Assembly (NCBI GenBank): GCA_016208975.1
Contig: JACQXA010000001.1
Coordinates: 189,834-253,833, forward strand
Direction: 5' to 3'
From: Nitrospinota bacterium
GTDB lineage: Bacteria > Nitrospinota_A > UBA7883 > JACRLM01
DNA: 64,000 nt
Part shown: piece by piece, positions 40,753-47,950 of the stretch
Layout: every line of letters begins with the position of its first letter
Position numbering within the stretch: position 1 is the stretch's first letter
Program-made: the position numbers and the translations under genes
Notes under the pieces: model-generated
What the model saw: only the letters and a program-made list of their open reading frames with translations
Told to the model about the DNA's origin: nothing
The model's database searches: none

Positions 40753-42588
40753 TCAGTTGACCGGAAAAAGCACGCGGAAATCGGCCCCCCTGCCGGGCCG
40801 GGAGCTAAGCTCTATCTTGCCGTTGTGCTGTTCCACTATCCTTTTCACGGTGGCCATGCCAAGGCCAAGCCCCCCGCTTTTTTTCGTGTAGAACGGCGTG
40901 AAGCAATTGCCTATTTCCTCATCGGTCATACCCACGCCGGTATCCTTCACCCTGAAATATACAAAGCCGTCGTCCACACCACTGCTCACCCGCAATGAAC
41001 CGCCGTTTTCCATGGATTGGATCCCGTTTATAACCAGGTTCCACACCACCTGCTTTATCTGGTTCTGGTCCGCCAGTATGGACGGCACCTCATGGGCGAA
41101 CTCCCTTATCAGGTCAAACCGGGCGGAGCCGTTGCGGTGATGCATGGCCAGGTTCAACGCTTCATCAAGGATCCGGTTGATGTCGCAATAACTCTTGGCC
41201 GGTTTCCGCTCCTGCGAGAAACCGAGAAAATCGTTCAGCGTCGCGTTGAGCCGTGACGCCTCCTTTTCAATGACCAAAAGCAGATTGCGCCTCTGCTCAT
41301 CGGTTATTTTGGACGAAGCGCCTGAAACAAGCTGTAACGCGGTTATCAGGGCGTTAAGCGGATTTCTAATCTCGTGCGCAAGGCCAGCGGCCATCTGCCC
41401 CATCAGCGCCAGCTGTTCCTTGCGTTTCAAGTCCTCCTTGAGGTTCGCCTGGTTGGTGGTGTCCAGGGAAAGCTCCAGCGCCCCTATTACAAGGTTGTGC
41501 TCGTTATGAAGCGGCGCGGCCAGTATGTGGAAGTTCCGCTCTTCACCCGCAACCACCCTTTTCTTGGATTCGCAGGAGACTATTTCTCCGGAAACCAGCG
41601 TCTCTTTCGCCGGGCACGACGGGCACGCGGAAAACCGCTCTGTGCTGTTGTGGACGCATCTGCATCCGAGCATTTCGCCGAACCATTCCTTGTGGATGCG
41701 GTTCTGCCATATCACAGACATGGTGGTGTCCATCACTATCATGCCAGCCTGCATCCCGTGGAGGATGTTGTCCAGCTTCTCTTTTTCCAGCCGCAGTTCG
41801 TTCAGCACCGATTCGTACCTGCCGATGATGGCGGTGACAAAATCGTTGAACCGCGCTATCTCGTCCCTCTTTTCATATTGGTTTATGTCAATGTCGTCCA
41901 GCACGTTTGTGCGCATGGCGCCGATCTTTTTCACGGTAATGTCTATGGGCCGGAGCATCCTTAGCATGGCGAAATACCCGAGAAGCGCGCCGAGCGATGC
42001 GAGGCCAATGCAAATAAAGACAACCTTGGCGCGTAGCTTGCCTATGGTAGCGACATATGGCTTGTCGGAGACGCCGGCCACCACCATCCCGATTTTCTCG
42101 CCATTTATGGTGACCGGGGCCACCGCGTGGAACATCCTGAACATTCCGGGCTTATGCTCTATCCGGAGGTCGGCTCCAGCTGAGGATTCACCTGTGGGGA
42201 CACCGGGCAAAGTAAAATGGGAGCCTAACGGGTAGCTGGCCGGATTGGAGTGCGCGGCGACATTGCCGGCCCCGTCTATTACGGCGGCATACTCTATAAG
42301 GTGAAGCCCCTCAAACTGTTTGGGAACCTGGCGCGTGACATCGCGCACCGCGTTGTAAAGATCCCATGTGTCGTGGCGGATAAGCGGATTGGCGCTTCTT
42401 GTGGCAAGGCTGAAAACCGTATGTACGGCGTTGTGCTTCAGCTCACCCTCCAGAAACTTCTGGCTTTCAACGTATAAAACGTAAGTAAGAAGCGATGAGC
42501 ATATAAGTATCGTGCCTACAAGCAGAAGGCTTATCTTGCCTCCAATGGGCGCGTCGAACCTGAAAAGGTTGAATATCCGGGGAATCAT
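40753..42588 (-). CDS. membrane sensor histidine kinase with Cys-rich PAS domain
   Basis: 611 residues. First membrane helix (ISLLLVGTILICSSLLTYVLYV), a periplasmic sensor of about 150 residues, second helix (KVVFICIGLASLGALLGYFAML), HAMP, then a PAS domain containing CRCVHN...CPSCP, a cysteine cluster that could bind metal or FeS or sense redox state. Phospho-acceptor His is in LAHEIRNPLNAL (about 401); the ATPase shows NLVINGIQSM, DTGVGM and GGLGLGMATVKRI. It overlaps the PhnD-like gene by 4 bp and presumably receives its signal from that periplasmic protein, then phosphorylates the NtrC-type regulator encoded 34 bp downstream. Confidence 0.95.
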   Translation of the reverse strand: MIPRIFNLFRFDAPIGGKISLLLVGTILICSSLLTYVLYVESQKFLEGELKHNAVHTVFSLATRSANPLIRHDTWDLYNAVRDVTRQVPKQFEGLHLIEYAAVIDGAGNVAAHSNPASYPLGSHFTLPGVPTGESSAGADLRIEHKPGMFRMFHAVAPVTINGEKIGMVVAGVSDKPYVATIGKLRAKVVFICIGLASLGALLGYFAMLRMLRPIDITVKKIGAMRTNVLDDIDINQYEKRDEIARFNDFVTAIIGRYESVLNELRLEKEKLDNILHGMQAGMIVMDTTMSVIWQNRIHKEWFGEMLGCRCVHNSTERFSACPSCPAKETLVSGEIVSCESKKRVVAGEERNFHILAAPLHNEHNLVIGALELSLDTTNQANLKEDLKRKEQLALMGQMAAGLAHEIRNPLNALITALQLVSGASSKITDEQRRNLLLVIEKEASRLNATLNDFLGFSQERKPAKSYCDINRILDEALNLAMHHRNGSARFDLIREFAHEVPSILADQNQIKQVVWNLVINGIQSMENGGSLRVSSGVDDGFVYFRVKDTGVGMTDEEIGNCFTPFYTKKSGGLGLGMATVKRIVEQHNGKIELSSRPGRGADFRVLFPVN

Positions 42589-43466
42589 CGCGCCGGAGCC
42601 TTTGTGTAAGATACCGTCTTGCGCATTTTGCGTATGGAATCGTAGTCGGAATCTTTCATTTGGGCGAACTTTTCAATGGCCATCAACTTGAGCACTTCCC
42701 TTCCGGCAGGGTCATTGTGCAACGCAAGGAAAAATTCTTTAAGGCGCGACTTGATGGAATTGTCCAGGCCCGGCCGCACAACAAATGGGGTGAAGGGCAT
42801 GTAATCTGATTTGTGGATTATCTTGGTCTCCGCGGTTATTTTAGGGTGCATTTTGGAGACTGTCTCCCACACATAGCTGTCCACATAGGCCCCATCCGCA
42901 AGGTGTGAGGCTACAGCTTCTATAGAATTGGCGTGGCTATATGAAAAGAAAAAGGTCCTGAAAAATGTTTCAGGGGTCTCCTTCATCCTGCTCAGATAAT
43001 AGACAGGCACTAAAAACCCGGAGTTTGAAAGCGGATCGGAAAACGCGAACACCTTTCCTCTCAGATCCTCGAGGGACGCGTAGCCACTCTCCCGGCTTAC
43101 GATTAAGAAAGACTGGTACATGGGCCTGTTATTGAGAACAGGCGTAACCAGAAGCTCGAGCCCGAACTTGTCGTGATCGAGAGTATATGGGAGGCCGCAA
43201 ACGAAGGCGACGTCCACGCTTTCGCTCTCAAGAAGAGAACTCATCTCCTGGTATGACTTCCGGTAAACCGTGTCTATGGGGATGCCCAGACTTTTCTCAA
43301 GAAGATTAACCAGTTTTTTATGGGTGGCCAAATCGTATTCCAGCGCCACGGCCGTGAGGCCAAACCGGAGCCTGTGCTTTGCGGCGGGTTTAATACCCTG
43401 TGAATACCCATAGCCATACGACAGCGCTAACAACACCGCCGCCAATGAGAATAGAAATTTAGCCAT
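42585..43466 (-). CDS. PhnD-family periplasmic binding protein, likely sensor component
   Basis: 293 residues with signal peptide (MAKFLFSLAAVLLALSYGYG). PhnD-type fold: LRFGLTAVALEYDLATHKKLVNLLEK, then VDVAFVCGLPYTLDHDKFG, LVTPVLNNRPMYQSFLIVSRESG, DLRGKVFAFSDPLSNSGFLVPVYYL and ADGAYVDSYVWETVSK. No transporter genes accompany it; instead it is coupled to a histidine kinase and a sigma-54 activator, the same layout as the AioX-AioS-AioR and ArxX-S-R arsenite sensing systems. Ligand unknown. Its own promoter (43565-43580) is of the sigma-54 type, suggesting autoregulation. Confidence 0.9.
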   Translation of the reverse strand: MAKFLFSLAAVLLALSYGYGYSQGIKPAAKHRLRFGLTAVALEYDLATHKKLVNLLEKSLGIPIDTVYRKSYQEMSSLLESESVDVAFVCGLPYTLDHDKFGLELLVTPVLNNRPMYQSFLIVSRESGYASLEDLRGKVFAFSDPLSNSGFLVPVYYLSRMKETPETFFRTFFFSYSHANSIEAVASHLADGAYVDSYVWETVSKMHPKITAETKIIHKSDYMPFTPFVVRPGLDNSIKSRLKEFFLALHNDPAGREVLKLMAIEKFAQMKDSDYDSIRKMRKTVSYTKAPAR

Positions 43467-43564
43467 GTTAACCGGTTTGCGACATGGAATGTGATGAAAA
43501 GGGAGTCTTTGACCAATGGATTTTTATATAAATTAGCATATTTATCCTCATCAAATCAAATGAG

Positions 43565-43580
43565 AGCAAACTGGGCGCCA
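43565..43580 (-). promoter_or_regulatory. sigma-54 promoter of the sensor-kinase-regulator operon
   Basis: On the minus strand TGGCGC-N5-TTGCT, boxes identical to those of the porin promoter at 21688-21703; leader of about 87 nt. Confidence 0.85.
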
Positions 43581-43687
43581 TCGTATGAATGGGGTACCGG
43601 CCCGGACAAAGCGCTTAATGATTTACCAAAACAGTCAAGTTTTCACTCCACCCCATTCTATTTACATCATTCCAGCAACTCTCTGGT

Positions 43688-43704
43688 TGTCCAAATATGG
43701 AACA
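43688..43704. promoter_or_regulatory. candidate enhancer shared by the divergent operons
   Basis: TGTCCA-N5-GGAACA, 17 bp, matching the perfect palindrome at 21841-21857 at 10 of 12 arm positions with the same spacer length. It lies about 130 bp from the -12 box of one promoter and about 140 bp from that of the other. Confidence 0.55.
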
Positions 43705-43823
43705 CCCCTGCTCCAATGTTGTTATCGAATCAGTCCCTGGGTTACTGGGGGATAATTCACCTTATACCTTTATTGCTTGTCACGATGGGGATTTTGTAGG
43801 TTATTTAGCATTAATCATGAGTT

Positions 43824-43839
43824 AGGCATCCGTATTGCT
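43824..43839 (+). promoter_or_regulatory. sigma-54 promoter of the second molybdoenzyme operon
   Basis: AGGCAT-N5-TTGCT; GG and GC are 10 bp apart, the first T of the -24 box is A. Leader of about 86 nt to the FeS-subunit ATG. Confidence 0.75.
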
Positions 43840-43936
43840 CTACCTGCCAAAGGGGGCTTTTTCAAGTCACACCCCATTCACAGGGGATTACTGCTCTAAC
43901 GCTTAAAGAGGATTCTGATTATCAGGGGATAAATGT

Positions 43937-44587
43937 ATGGCAAAACAGATGGTTATGGTTGTTGATCTTAGACGTTGTATCGGATGTCAGGCTTGTACGG
44001 TAGCCTGCAAGACTGAGAACAAGGTTGGGTTAGGCCGTTGGAGAACCATGGTTCGCACCTATGAGAAGGGGCAGTATCCCAACGCAAAACGCCATTTCTT
44101 CCCGACTTTGTGCAACCAGTGCGGAAGTTGCATGAAAGCCTCGAAAAAGACAGGTGGAGACATGTTCTTCAAGAGGCCCGACGGGATTATCGATTTCGAC
44201 CAGTCCAAGGCCAAAAAAGACGCCAACGGCGTTTATGAGGCCGCGGCTATCGAAGCGTGCCCGGTGGAGGCGGTCTCGTGGGACAAGCACACCGGCCTGC
44301 CGGACAAGTGCAACTTCTGCGCTCACCGGGTGGACGCCGGCCTAATGCCCGCCTGTGTACAGACCTGCATCGGCAAAGCCCGCGTTTTCGGCGACCTCAA
44401 CGATCCAAACAGCGAGGTGAGCAAGCTTATCGCCCAAAATGGCGTGGCTCAGGCCAAGGAGAAGGAAAAATGCCCCGGTGTTTATTACATTGGGCTGGAC
44501 ATGTTCTTCTCCCTGGAGATGGAAGGGTTCCGCGAGGTGAATCCTAAGGATTTCACATCCGGCAAATACACGATGCAACAGGCATAA
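43937..44587 (+). CDS. [4Fe-4S] subunit of second molybdoenzyme, reduced to three clusters
   Basis: 216 residues, PsrB/DmsB family, no signal peptide. Motif I CIGCQACTVAC and motif IV CNFC-x11-CVQTC are intact. Motif II is CNQCGSCMKAS, its last Cys changed to Ser, and of motif III only the last Cys remains (IEACPVEAV). In the double-ferredoxin fold the first three Cys of II pair with the last of III, so exactly those for one cluster are kept and those for the other are lost together; three clusters are therefore expected instead of four. It precedes the catalytic gene by 14 bp, an order B then A. Confidence 0.9.
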   Translation: MAKQMVMVVDLRRCIGCQACTVACKTENKVGLGRWRTMVRTYEKGQYPNAKRHFFPTLCNQCGSCMKASKKTGGDMFFKRPDGIIDFDQSKAKKDANGVYEAAAIEACPVEAVSWDKHTGLPDKCNFCAHRVDAGLMPACVQTCIGKARVFGDLNDPNSEVSKLIAQNGVAQAKEKEKCPGVYYIGLDMFFSLEMEGFREVNPKDFTSGKYTMQQA

Positions 44588-44601
44588 GGGGGTGATCTAA
44601 A

Positions 44602-47208
44602 ATGGATTTCAGCAGACGAAGGTTTTTGCAGTTAGGCGCCGCCACCGGAGCGGCCATGGCGGCCATTGGCAAGAAAGCCAATGCCATGGAGCTAAACCCG
44701 GGTGGAAAATCGGTGACAAAAAAGGGTGTGGAGCGCAAGGCCGTCCCCTACACCTGCATGACATGCAACATTGAAGACGGCGGCATCGCCTATGTCGAGG
44801 ATGGCCGGATAGTGAAGCTGGAGGGCAACCCGAAGCAACCCGGAAACCGCGGCAGGCTTTGCGCCAAGGGCAACGCCGGATTCCAGCATGTTTATGACCC
44901 GGAGAGGATACTTTTCCCGCTCAAGCGTGTAGGCAAGAGGGGCGAAGGAAAATGGAAAAGGATTTCGTGGGACGAGGCTCTCAATGAGGTGGCCGGGAAG
45001 ATCCGTGAGCACATCAAGTCCGGCAAGGATCGCGACGAGATATGCTTCAAATGGGGCAGAAACCGCACCCACGGATTTATTGACAGGTGGATGAACGCCT
45101 TGGGCTCTTCGGCCACAATGAACCACACCTCGGTGTGCGAGTCGTCTAAGAAGATAGGCATGGAAGCCACTTGGGGTCCGGATATCGAGACGCCGGACTT
45201 CGCCAACACCAAGTACATCCTCAACTTCGGGAGCAACATCCTGGAGGCCGCCTATTTCCACAACCCGTACGCCCAGAGGATCATGGACGGCGTGGTGGGA
45301 AACAAGGCCAAGATGGTAACTTTCGACGTGCGTCTTTCCAACACCGCCGCCAAGTCCGACGAGTGGCATCCGGTGTTCCCAGGCACAGATGGCGTCATCG
45401 CCCTGGCGATGGCCAACGTCATCATGCAGGAAGGGTTGTACGACGCCGAGTTCATCCGCGACTGGGTAAACGTGTCGGCCGACGAGCTGAAGTCCTACCT
45501 GGCCAAGTACACGCCCGCCATGGCCGAAAGCTACAGCGGCGTGAAAGCGGAGGACATTATCCGCATCGCCAGGGAGTTCGCCACGGCCAAACCCGCCACC
45601 ACCTACACCTACCGCGGCCCCTGCAAGCACATGTACGGATCTTACAACGAGCGGTCGTGCATGCTGTTGCCGATCATTACCGGCAACATCGAGCGGAAGG
45701 GCGGCTACTGCCTTCCCCGCGGGATGGGTTGGGACGGCGTGGAGCCAAACCCGCCAAAACCCAAAGGGCACAGTGTCCTCCATCAGCCTCACGACTATCC
45801 GCTGGCGGGGCACCATGTGAGCCATCACATTCCCTACCTGATACTGGAAGGGAAGGCGAAGGTGGCCATATGGATGGACTATTATGACAACCCTGCGTAC
45901 ACCTATCCTTCCGCCCATGTGTGGAGGAAGATTTACCAGGATGAGAAGCTCATTCCGTATTTCATCACGTTCAGCCCGGTGATAAGCGAGACTTCCCTGT
46001 ACGCCGACATCATCCTTCCGGACGTCAGCTATCTGGAGAGGCACGACCCGGAAAATATGCCCAGTGACCTTCTGCCGTGGATTGGCCTCCGCCAGCCGGT
46101 TGTAAAACCGATGGGCGATTCCAGGGAGTTCCGTGACGTGATACTGGATCTTGCCAACCGGATCGATCCGGACGGAAGCCTGGGGATCAAGAAGTACTTC
46201 TCCTACGGCACCACGGCGGACTACATGCATAAGCACTTTGACAACGTCAAAGGGCTCAAGGATGTGGGCGGATACGAGTACCTGAAGAAGAACGGCGTGT
46301 TCCCTGATTACGGTCAGTTGAACCCGGAGGACTACAGGTACTACAAGGACGGCAAACTTGTGGAGCCGGAGTATGGCCTGCACATGAAGGAAGATCCGAA
46401 CGGCGTGGAGGTAAATGGAAAGAAGAGGGCCGGTTTCGGCACTCCCTCCAAGAAGATCGAGATCAAGACCGACCATTACGCCAAGGCTGGTTTCAACCCG
46501 ATGCCGGTGTTCAAGGAGCATCCGTGGCACTGGGAGAAAGGCAAAAAGAAACTAAAACCGGGGCAGATGGTGCTGACCACCTTCAAGTGGAACGTACACA
46601 CCCAGTCCAGAACCGGCAACCTGCCGTTGCTGTCGGAGATAGTCCACAAGAACCCAGCGTGGATAAACTCCAAGACCGCGGCGAAGCTTGGGATCAAGAA
46701 CAACGACCTGATCAGGATCACGTCCGGCGTAGGTTATATGGTAACCCGCGCCAACGTGACCGAGTCCATCCATCCGGAAGTGGTGGCTGTTTCAACAGCC
46801 GTGGGCCACAAGGTGGGCGGCAGGTTCGCCACGGCCAACAAGGGCGCGAAGTCGCACCAGTGGGCCACTGACGATCCGGAGCACAAGCAGATGTGGTGGG
46901 ATGACGCTGGCGTCCACCCGAACGACATCATCCCGGTATGCACCGATCCGATCGGCGGTTCCCAGGGATGGTTTGACGCGGTGGTCTCCGTGGAGAAAGC
47001 CCATAAGGGAGACAAGTACGGTGATGTAGTGGCCGATGTGGATAAGGCTATCGCCTTCTATAAGGAGACGCTAACCTACAACGTGGCCGGGGCCAACCAC
47101 AAGAAGGTCCATTCGGAACTGGCGTCCAACGCCACTCCGGAAAAATCCACCGTAGCAGTCGCCAAAAACGATAAGGGGTATAATGACTTTAACCCTGTCA
47201 TCGTCTAG
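44602..47208 (+). CDS. Tat-exported molybdopterin oxidoreductase, catalytic subunit, with altered FS0 site
   Basis: 868 residues. Signal MDFSRRRFLQLGAATGAAMA with RRRFLQ. FS0 region reads YTCMTCNIEDGGIAYVEDG...GRLCAKGNAG: where relatives have CxxCxxxC the third Cys is Asp (CMTCNIED), so only three cysteines remain. Further landmarks: HTSVCESSKKIGMEATWG (Cys probably the Mo ligand, as in PsrA/PhsA/ArrA-like enzymes), YILNFGSNILEAAYF, ADIILPDVSYLERHDPEN. The neighbouring PhnD-type sensor is of the kind used for arsenite, so arsenic or sulfur oxyanion chemistry is a reasonable guess, no more. TorD2 and a polyferredoxin follow. Confidence 0.92.
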   Translation: MDFSRRRFLQLGAATGAAMAAIGKKANAMELNPGGKSVTKKGVERKAVPYTCMTCNIEDGGIAYVEDGRIVKLEGNPKQPGNRGRLCAKGNAGFQHVYDPERILFPLKRVGKRGEGKWKRISWDEALNEVAGKIREHIKSGKDRDEICFKWGRNRTHGFIDRWMNALGSSATMNHTSVCESSKKIGMEATWGPDIETPDFANTKYILNFGSNILEAAYFHNPYAQRIMDGVVGNKAKMVTFDVRLSNTAAKSDEWHPVFPGTDGVIALAMANVIMQEGLYDAEFIRDWVNVSADELKSYLAKYTPAMAESYSGVKAEDIIRIAREFATAKPATTYTYRGPCKHMYGSYNERSCMLLPIITGNIERKGGYCLPRGMGWDGVEPNPPKPKGHSVLHQPHDYPLAGHHVSHHIPYLILEGKAKVAIWMDYYDNPAYTYPSAHVWRKIYQDEKLIPYFITFSPVISETSLYADIILPDVSYLERHDPENMPSDLLPWIGLRQPVVKPMGDSREFRDVILDLANRIDPDGSLGIKKYFSYGTTADYMHKHFDNVKGLKDVGGYEYLKKNGVFPDYGQLNPEDYRYYKDGKLVEPEYGLHMKEDPNGVEVNGKKRAGFGTPSKKIEIKTDHYAKAGFNPMPVFKEHPWHWEKGKKKLKPGQMVLTTFKWNVHTQSRTGNLPLLSEIVHKNPAWINSKTAAKLGIKNNDLIRITSGVGYMVTRANVTESIHPEVVAVSTAVGHKVGGRFATANKGAKSHQWATDDPEHKQMWWDDAGVHPNDIIPVCTDPIGGSQGWFDAVVSVEKAHKGDKYGDVVADVDKAIAFYKETLTYNVAGANHKKVHSELASNATPEKSTVAVAKNDKGYNDFNPVIV

Positions 47209-47243
47209 GCCAAGCGGCTTTAGGCGGTATTTCTGAGTTTCTT

Positions 47244-47275
47244 CCCTGGCCGGCGGCTCCAACCTCCGGCCAGGG
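47244..47275 (+). terminator. intercistronic hairpin after the catalytic gene
   Basis: CCCTGGCCGG and CCGGCCAGGG form a perfect 10-bp stem around a 12-nt loop, followed by GATTTTA, in the 91 bp between the catalytic gene and torD. It may terminate most transcripts or protect the upstream mRNA, keeping accessory genes at lower dose. Confidence 0.65.
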
Positions 47276-47299
47276 GATTTTATAAAGGTTGCGAAGTTT

Positions 47300-47941
47300 A
47301 TGTTGAACGATACGATTGCAGAGCTTGAATCATTACGAAACGTTTACCTGTTTCTAAGCCAATTTATGATTCGTGAAGTGGACCGGGAACTCTTGGCCAT
47401 TCTCCGGACAGAACAAATGTCCGGGTTTCTTAAAAGCATTGGCGTGGACTTGGCGCCTGGGGCCGGGGAGAGCGACGACACGTTGCTGGATGAGTTGGCG
47501 GCGGAATACTGCGCGCTTTTCGTCCAGCCCGGTTCAGCCCAGCCATATGAATCGGTTTACCTGGAGGGGCGGCACCTGGCGCCAGCCGCCGACAAGGTGG
47601 AGATAACCTACCAGAAGTCAGGTTTTGAATACAGGAAATCATATCCCAATATCTTCCCTGATCACGCCGGGATCGAGCTTGCCTTCATAGCTTCCCTGCT
47701 GGACGCCAGGATAAAGAACATCAAAGAGGGCGTGCTGACGGATGAAGATGGATATGAAATGGAACGAATGTCTTTCATATCCGCGCATCCAGCCAAGTGG
47801 ATGAGGGATTATTTCCTGAAAGTATCCGCGCAGGCCAAGTTGAAATTTTACTCAGCCATTCTCGATTTTGCGGCGGGATTTATCGAGAGCGAGGTAGAAG
47901 AAGCGGCCGCGAACGCCACCCGTTGCGAGACGAAGCAGTAA
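47300..47941 (+). CDS. second TorD-family molybdoenzyme chaperone
   Basis: 213 residues, helical. Landmarks: DELAAEYCALFVQPGSAQPYESVYL, the FPDHAGIELAFIASLLD hinge (E/F-PDH-x-x-x-EL), FISAHPAKWMRDYFLKV and FYSAILDFAAGFIESE. Clearly different from the TorD at 34030, so each molybdoenzyme seems to have its own chaperone. Only a weak AAAGG precedes the ATG. It ends 9 bp before the polyferredoxin gene. Confidence 0.9.
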   Translation: MLNDTIAELESLRNVYLFLSQFMIREVDRELLAILRTEQMSGFLKSIGVDLAPGAGESDDTLLDELAAEYCALFVQPGSAQPYESVYLEGRHLAPAADKVEITYQKSGFEYRKSYPNIFPDHAGIELAFIASLLDARIKNIKEGVLTDEDGYEMERMSFISAHPAKWMRDYFLKVSAQAKLKFYSAILDFAAGFIESEVEEAAANATRCETKQ

Positions 47942-47950
47942 GGTAGTTCC

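Larger units (their letters stand above)
43467..43936. other. divergent control region between sensor operon and second molybdoenzyme operon
   Basis: No gene supported. It contains back-facing -24/-12 promoters at 43565-43580 (minus) and 43824-43839 (plus) with an enhancer-like palindrome midway at 43688-43704. A 102-codon plus frame at 43491-43799 crosses two of these and is rejected. Confidence 0.65.

Noticed and set aside
43491-43799. 102-codon plus-strand ORF between the sensor and molybdoenzyme operons
   Set aside because: No ribosome-binding site, low-complexity product, and it crosses a sigma-54 promoter and the enhancer-like palindrome.
44692-46530. 612-codon antisense ORF within the second molybdoenzyme gene
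   Set aside because: A long shadow frame caused by GC-rich codon bias; the plus-strand gene is certain.
44602-47208. Naming the second molybdoenzyme ArrA or ArxA
   Set aside because: The sensor operon and family make arsenic plausible, but I cannot recognise diagnostic active-site motifs and FS0 is atypical; PsrA/PhsA-type chemistry fits equally.
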